From positions 1 through 26,565 of the forward strand of contig JBOHWL010000274.1 in NCBI GenBank assembly GCA_050736615.1: a stretch of DNA of 26,565 bases, written 5' to 3'. The position numbers were made by a program, and so were the translations under genes. Source of the DNA: JBOHWJ01 sp050736615 (GTDB lineage Bacteria > Desulfobacterota > Binatia > Binatales > Binataceae). The notes beneath the pieces were generated by a model. It searched no databases and was not told the DNA's origin. It saw nothing but the letters and a program-made list of their open reading frames with translations. This document shows, one piece after another, positions 22,639 through 26,565 of the stretch (its first letter is position 1; the number at the start of each line of letters is the position of its first letter).

Positions 22639-23661
22639 GTGAAATTTGGCCTCGCAATCATGCCGCAACATCCGCGCGAAGACCCGCCGCTCAGGCGCTT
22701 TCGCCAAAGCGTTGAGCAGGTCATCCTGGCGCGCGACGCCGGTTTCGACGCCATCACCTCCGGCCATCATTATCTCTCGCCGCCCTATCAGTCGCTGCAG
22801 AATCTGCCGCTGCTATGCCGTCTGGCGGCGGACAGCGGCGAGATGTTGTTGATCACCGGTATATTGTTGTTGCCGCTGCTCAATCCGGTGCAGGTGGCCG
22901 AGGAAATCGCAACGCTCGACATAATCAGCGGCGGACGCGTCATCTTTGGTGTCGGGCTTGGCTATCGCGAAGTCGAATTCGAGGCCTTCGGCATCAATCC
23001 GCGCGACAAGGTTGCTCGCACGCTCGAATCGCTGGAATTGATCAAGCAGCTATGGGCGCAAGACGATGTCACGTTCGAGGGCAGGTTTTTTAATCTGCAT
23101 CATGCCACCTCGACGATTCGTCCGTTGCAAACGCCTCATCCTCCCATCTGGTTTGCCGCCAATGCCGACGTTGGGGTTAAACGTGCGGCTCGTCTCGGCT
23201 ATGCCTGGATGGTGAATCCGCACGCGGCGATGCCGACACTCGAACGCCAATGGCTTTTGTATAAGGAAACGCTCGCGCAATATGGCCATCGGCTGCCCGC
23301 GATGCGCCCGACGATTCAGGAACTGCATCTCGCGCCGACCCGCGAAGAGGCCATTGCGGCCGCGCGCCCATTTCTCGAGGCCAAGTACGCCGCCTACGCG
23401 CAGTGGGGGCAGGACAAGGTGTTGCCGGGCAACGAATCATTCCACGTCGATTTCGACGAATTGGCACGTGATCGCTTCATCCTGGGCAATGCCGACGACG
23501 TGATTGAACAATTGGAGCGCCGGGTCGAACGGCTCGAATGCAATTTCTTTTCATTCCGCGTTGGATGGCCCGGGATGGAGAGTTACCAGCAACTCAAGGT
23601 GATCGAATTGATGGGCGCCAGGGTGTTGCCATATTTTCATCGAAAATATGGGAGAAGCTGA
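22639..23661 (+). CDS. LLM-class flavin/F420-dependent oxidoreductase
   Basis: The 340-residue protein is a second luciferase-like TIM barrel, not a close copy of that at 18629. It has MKFGLAIMPQHPREDPPLRRF, the DAGFDAITSGHHYL block near strand 2 (with GHH), LLITGILLLPLLNPVQVAEEIATLDIISGGRVIFGVGLGY, and TIRPLQTPHPPIWFAANADVGVKRAARLGYAW. The start is GTG 22639 with AGGGAG six bases upstream. Length is typical. Either FMN or F420 may be the cofactor; the local cofC makes F420 possible. Substrate unknown. It ends 84 bases before a convergent lipoprotein gene, with a 6-bp hairpin between. Confidence 0.88.
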   Translation: MKFGLAIMPQHPREDPPLRRFRQSVEQVILARDAGFDAITSGHHYLSPPYQSLQNLPLLCRLAADSGEMLLITGILLLPLLNPVQVAEEIATLDIISGGRVIFGVGLGYREVEFEAFGINPRDKVARTLESLELIKQLWAQDDVTFEGRFFNLHHATSTIRPLQTPHPPIWFAANADVGVKRAARLGYAWMVNPHAAMPTLERQWLLYKETLAQYGHRLPAMRPTIQELHLAPTREEAIAAARPFLEAKYAAYAQWGQDKVLPGNESFHVDFDELARDRFILGNADDVIEQLERRVERLECNFFSFRVGWPGMESYQQLKVIELMGARVLPYFHRKYGRS

Positions 23662-23712
23662 ATAAATCTTGAGATTGGCGGCATTCAAAGCAGCCGCGTC
23701 CGTTCCAGAACA

Positions 23713-23734
23713 GAGCGGAATCCTTGAGCCGCTC
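23713..23734. terminator. Short hairpin between convergent genes
   Basis: GAGCGG (23713-23718) pairs with CCGCTC (23729-23734) around a 10-base loop, in the 84-base gap between the LLM gene and the convergent lipoprotein gene. No U-run follows. Confidence 0.35.
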
Positions 23735-23745
23735 AGCCGTTTCAT

Positions 23746-24450
23746 CTATTTCCACGGCCGGTCGACGATTTCCGTATCTCCGGTCTCGGAATTCACCAGC
23801 AAAAGCTCAATTCGCTGATAGTCGCCCTTCGGAAAAAACACGTAACCGCTGACGGTGAAATTCTGGCGCACGTCTTCGGGTTGCAGCGCCAGCGCCGAAA
23901 CCTGACTGGTGGCTTGATTGGCGGCTTTCGACGGTCCGGACGCGGCCCCTCCAACTAAACCTTCGGCGCCGCCGACCGCCCCGCCAAGCACCGCGCCAGC
24001 CGCCCCGCTATGTAAGAAAGAGCCGGCGAGCGCACCAATACCCGCGCCCAGCCCGCCTTCGACCACGCCGCTTGCCGCTCCACTTTCGAGCGCTGCCTTG
24101 AGTTCGCCCGTGCCGCCGACCTGACGCGCGGCCTCGTCAGCCGGTATCGGGGCGATACGATTACCATTGTCATCCAACGCGAAAATCTGGTCGGGCACGA
24201 CCTGCCGCGGCACGTCGGTACCGTTCGCAACCGAGACGTAGACCGGTTCCACGTCGCCGATCGCAGCGGCCGGGACGGCGGCCACGGTGAGTTCGCCTTT
24301 TTGCGGTGTGGTCGCGACCTTGGGCGTGTCTTTGATCGGCGCCGGCGCGATCGCACATCCGGCGAACAAAAAAGCGGCCAGCGCGAAGCATAATGAGACG
24401 CCCGCCGATGGCCGCTGTTGTGAGATCTCGTCAACCGCACCTTCGCGCAT
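23746..24450 (-). CDS. Lipoprotein with glycine-zipper segment
   Basis: The 234-residue product has an export signal with a lipobox-like FAGC (Cys32) after LCFALAAFLFAG. Residues about 60-115 form a beta-rich domain (VEPVYVSVANGTDVPRQVVPDQIFALDDNGNRIAPIPADEAAR). Next comes a long Gly/Ala segment (about 122-170: ESGAASGVVEGGLGAGIGAL and GGAVGGAEGLVGGAASG), i.e. glycine-zipper repeats of the kind that pack in membranes. A C-terminal beta segment, VSGYVFFPKGDYQRIELLLVN, ends it. This layout resembles envelope lipoproteins in which the zipper inserts in the outer membrane; function unknown. GAGGG upstream of ATG 24450 supports the start. Confidence 0.75.
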   Translation of the reverse strand: MREGAVDEISQQRPSAGVSLCFALAAFLFAGCAIAPAPIKDTPKVATTPQKGELTVAAVPAAAIGDVEPVYVSVANGTDVPRQVVPDQIFALDDNGNRIAPIPADEAARQVGGTGELKAALESGAASGVVEGGLGAGIGALAGSFLHSGAAGAVLGGAVGGAEGLVGGAASGPSKAANQATSQVSALALQPEDVRQNFTVSGYVFFPKGDYQRIELLLVNSETGDTEIVDRPWK

Positions 24451-24758
24451 GAAACCCTCAGCCGCGGAATTGTCTTAGGATAATCCGCCAAGCATCGAGG
24501 AAATCAAGCACCCTTTGCAGCGCAGCTTCCGCGCTGCTGATAGCTCGTCGCCTTGCACGATTATGACGACCGGGCGAAAATGCCGGAACTGCGATCGGAG
24601 GGCCGTGGCGATGCTTGGGCCTGCCCGTCAAGACATTGATGCGACGGCTGTGGCTATCTCACCTGCGGGACTTTGAATTCGGCGGTCGCTTCTAGCCTGA
24701 TAGGCCTTCAGGTAAACAAAGAAGGCGGATCGGACGTGCGGTTGGCATTCAGATTAAT
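24451..24758. other. Intergenic stretch before tRNA-Leu
   Basis: No gene is seen here. It contains one 7-bp hairpin (GCAGCGC 24517-24523 with GCGCTGC 24531-24537) and a 6-bp dyad (GGCATT 24744-24749 with AATGCC 24756-24761) that overlaps the first bases of the tRNA. The promoter of the tRNA should be here, but I see no clear -35/-10 pair. Confidence 0.4.
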
Positions 24759-24846
24759 GCCGGGGTGGTGAAACGGCAGACACAGAGGACTTAAAATCCT
24801 CTGGGGCGAAAGCCCCGTGCGGGTTCGAGTCCCGCCCCCGGCACCA
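24759..24846 (+). tRNA. tRNA-Leu (UAA)
   Basis: A complete class II cloverleaf. Acceptor stem GCCGGGG (24759-24765) pairs with CCCCGGC (24836-24842), followed by discriminator A and an encoded CCA. The D-arm reads TGGTGAAACGGCAGACACA. Anticodon stem GAGGA/TCCTC holds the loop CTTAAAA, with anticodon TAA at 24792-24794. The long variable arm (GGGGCGAAAGCCCC) is the leucine type, and the T-loop is TTCGAGT. Confidence 0.97.
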
Positions 24847-25417
24847 AGCTTTCTCAACGTACATGTGGCCCTAGCGGCTCTGCGGTCTTTAATTGTCAGG
24901 AGCTCGGAGCATCGACATTGGCTCAGACTTTGGCTGTTTCTACTTTTTTTCGGATTGCCACACAGTAAACGACGCCCCGCAATGCTGGATCGGGGACGCC
25001 AACGGACGCCGGCATTGCCAAATACGATGCACCGGCCGACACCTCAATTTCGCAGCGTAAAGTCAGAGCTTATGAATTGGAGAACGAGTGGAATTCTGTC
25101 TCAGACCGAATTGCGGCTCTTCTGAATATAGGCCATTTTTCCCATGGCCACCGCCATCCTGTGATCAGCGATGCTCGGGGCAAATGCAACAGCAAAACAG
25201 TCTGAATCTGTGAGCGCGATGGATCGGATGGTCAAACGAGCTACTGTGGTCAGTGCGATTGACCCTACGAAATAAAGGAATAAGAGACGACGATCTTCCG
25301 CGCCGATGGAAGCCCGTGTCAGAGTATCATACGTTCTATGCCGGTCACCCGACGATCGAGAGGGCGTAACTCGGGAGATGCGACGGAGGTCGCTCCTGAC
25401 GCACAGGAAGTCGGACG
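24847..25417. other. Gene-poor stretch after tRNA-Leu
   Basis: 571 bases without a supported gene. Open frames exist but have poor starts. A plus-strand frame from about 24969 to 25205 (KYDAPADTSISQRKVRAYEL, then ENEWNSVSDRIAALLN) has a protein-like look but no start codon, so it may be a remnant. No repeat of the tRNA 3' end is present, so no attR/attL pair can be shown within the window. A weak TTGACC (25259-25264) with TAAGAG 16 bases on may be a promoter for the next gene. Confidence 0.4.
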
Positions 25418-26041
25418 ATGTCCAAACCACGATTGTGCATCGATATCGACAATGTCATCGCACAGACCGATTTGATTATGCGGCAGGTCATTCGCGATTA
25501 CACGGGAGGTCGAGTGAACCTTTTGTATCGGCACATCCTCGATTTCTATTACGCGAAATGCCGCGACGCGCGAGGTCAGCATATTAGCGCTGAGGAGTGG
25601 CATGCCATCCACAAGCTTTTCTCTCGACCGCCCTGGATCATGTCTGTCAAACCCTATCCGTCGATCCAGAACATTCTGCGGCGCTTGAGTGAGCGATACG
25701 ATCTTCACCTCGCGACCTCGAGGCTTGCCGACGCGCGCAAAGCGACGGTTGAATGGCTCGAGGAGCACAGCTTTCCGCCACATCGCCTTCACTTCGTGAT
25801 TCGCGGCGAAAAGCATCTTTTGCTCGGCGGGCTTCAGACCGCGATTGAGGATGACCCTGCGCAGGCCGTCGAATTCGCGGCGACTGGCCAGCGGTGCTAT
25901 GTTCTCGCGCACCCATGGAATCGGCACGTTCCGTCCGGTCCCCTGATCAAACGGAGTCGCAACTGGGCTGAAATCGAACGAGCACTGCTGCCCGTTGCTA
26001 GACATCACACGAGGACCAAAATCGAGAGAGTGGCGAATTGA
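25418..26041 (+). CDS. HAD-superfamily hydrolase, 5'(3')-deoxyribonucleotidase (NT5C)-like
   Basis: The 207-residue protein starts with the HAD motif I as IDIDNV (nucleophile Asp9, acid/base Asp11). Motif II is LATSR (about 100-104), motif III has the lysine in RGEKHLL, and motif IV is AIEDDP. The order and spacing, with a helical cap between motifs I and II (HILDFYYAKCRDARGQHISA), fit the NT5C family that removes phosphate from (deoxy)nucleoside monophosphates. Other phosphate esters are possible. AGGAAG before ATG 25418 is a strong ribosome site. The stop overlaps the TTG start of the phospholipase gene by 4 bases (TTGA), so the two are translationally coupled. Confidence 0.8.
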   Translation: MSKPRLCIDIDNVIAQTDLIMRQVIRDYTGGRVNLLYRHILDFYYAKCRDARGQHISAEEWHAIHKLFSRPPWIMSVKPYPSIQNILRRLSERYDLHLATSRLADARKATVEWLEEHSFPPHRLHFVIRGEKHLLLGGLQTAIEDDPAQAVEFAATGQRCYVLAHPWNRHVPSGPLIKRSRNWAEIERALLPVARHHTRTKIERVAN

Positions 26042-26565
26042 AGGCGTTCGGCGTCTTCGAAGGTGGAGGTGCGAAGGGCCTAGCGCACATCGGGGCAGTG
26101 AAGGCCGCCGACGAGCGTGGGGTTGAATTTGTCGGACTAGCGGGAGCGTCCGCCGGCGCTATCGTCGCATCATTGGTCGCAGCTGGTTACCGGGCCGATG
26201 AGTTATACGATCCCCAAACGGAGCCGAGAGGAGCCTTCGACTTCGACTTTCTAGGACTCTTGGATCCGGCCAAGTGGAAGCGATTTCAGGCGCTAAAGAT
26301 TGACGCCGGACGACTTTCGCAATTTTCGACCCCCCGTCTCTGGATGTCGATTCCACGTTTCTATTGGCGGAACCGACAAGCGCTATCCGAACTCACCGCG
26401 GCGTATGGGCTCTTTCAAACAGATCAATTCATATTGTGGCTGAATCGACTGTTAAAAGAGCGTATCGGGAAGGCGAGCGGACCGTTTGATTTTGTGCTTT
26501 TCGAAGACCTCAAGATCCCGTTGAAGATCATCGGAACCGATCTCACTACTCAAGCAATTAAGGTC
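26038..26565 (+). CDS. Patatin-like phospholipase (3' truncated by window end)
   Basis: The first 176 residues are seen. The N-terminus reads KAFGVFEGGGAKGLAHIGAV, with the glycine-rich oxyanion loop, then GLAGASAGAIVASL with nucleophile Ser38 in GASAG, as in patatin-family lipid acyl hydrolases. The part near the window end (LKIPLKIIGTDLTTQ) corresponds to the strand that usually precedes the catalytic Asp segment, so Asp lies beyond the window. TTG at 26038 is the likely start, because the oxyanion loop begins at once and the codon overlaps the upstream stop; GAGAGAG lies upstream. No signal peptide, so cytoplasmic. Patatins next to nucleotide-acting enzymes occur in phage-defence systems, but also as housekeeping phospholipases. 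Confidence 0.85.
   Translation, partial: MKAFGVFEGGGAKGLAHIGAVKAADERGVEFVGLAGASAGAIVASLVAAGYRADELYDPQTEPRGAFDFDFLGLLDPAKWKRFQALKIDAGRLSQFSTPRLWMSIPRFYWRNRQALSELTAAYGLFQTDQFILWLNRLLKERIGKASGPFDFVLFEDLKIPLKIIGTDLTTQAIKV

Noticed and set aside
24817..25125. Plus-strand open frame that begins inside the tRNA
   Set aside because: The beginning (MRVRVPPPAPSF) is simply the translated tRNA 3' end, a known artefact.
25319..26008. Minus-strand open frame of 229 codons opposite the HAD gene
   Set aside because: The plus-strand frame has all four HAD motifs and a strong Shine-Dalgarno; the minus frame has neither.
1..26565. CRISPR arrays, insertion sequences or tandem repeats
   Set aside because: No regularly spaced direct repeats, transposase motifs or terminal inverted repeats were seen in a reading of both strands.

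Overview
The window reads as a piece of a GC-rich bacterial chromosome, probably from an uncultured Gram-negative lineage. An outer membrane is implied by a complete Mla-type lipid transport set (MlaE, F, D, C, A) and several lipoprotein-like or Sec-exported products. A CofC/FbiD-type guanylyltransferase plus two luciferase-like (LLM) oxidoreductases suggests coenzyme F420 use. With the GT2-like/ABC exporter pair, this resembles Binatota/Desulfobacterota-type or Rokubacteria/Methylomirabilota-type genomes. That placement is inference; no rRNA is present.

Layout. 1-2393 (+): 3' end of a probable glycosyltransferase overlapping an MsbA-like ABC exporter, followed by a strong hairpin. 2504-2731 (-): decayed 3' remnant of a beta-propeller gene. 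2829-5001 (-): small membrane protein, dienelactone hydrolase, TPR/SH3 lipoprotein. 5158-9701 (+): cofC then mlaE-F-D-C-A, apparently one operon, ending at a hairpin terminator shared with the convergent lip genes. 9789-16808 (-): pdhA-pdhB-pdhC-lpd-lipB-lipA, which encodes both pyruvate dehydrogenase and the enzymes that put the lipoyl cofactor on its E2. A small membrane-protein gene lies antisense between pdhB and pdhC. 17018-18391 (-): rnhB and a zinc-ribbon/PH-domain membrane protein. 18629-19471 (+): LLM oxidoreductase. 19472-20140: AT-rich regulatory region with dyads and a near-consensus sigma-54 promoter in front of a 70-residue excisionase-type HTH regulator. 20384-22360 (-): RNase II-family exoribonuclease, divergent from a 71-residue protein and a second LLM oxidoreductase. 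23746-24450 (-): glycine-zipper lipoprotein.

A tRNA-Leu(UAA) gene at 24759-24846 marks a change of character. Beyond it come about 570 bases with no convincing gene, then a HAD/5'-nucleotidase-like gene overlapping by 4 bases a patatin-like phospholipase cut by the window end. This tRNA-adjacent pair is the best candidate for accessory, possibly defence-related, content. The sigma-54-controlled HTH gene is the best regulatory lead.

Most of the window is ordinary chromosomal housekeeping. Function calls rest on motifs read by eye; no database search was run.
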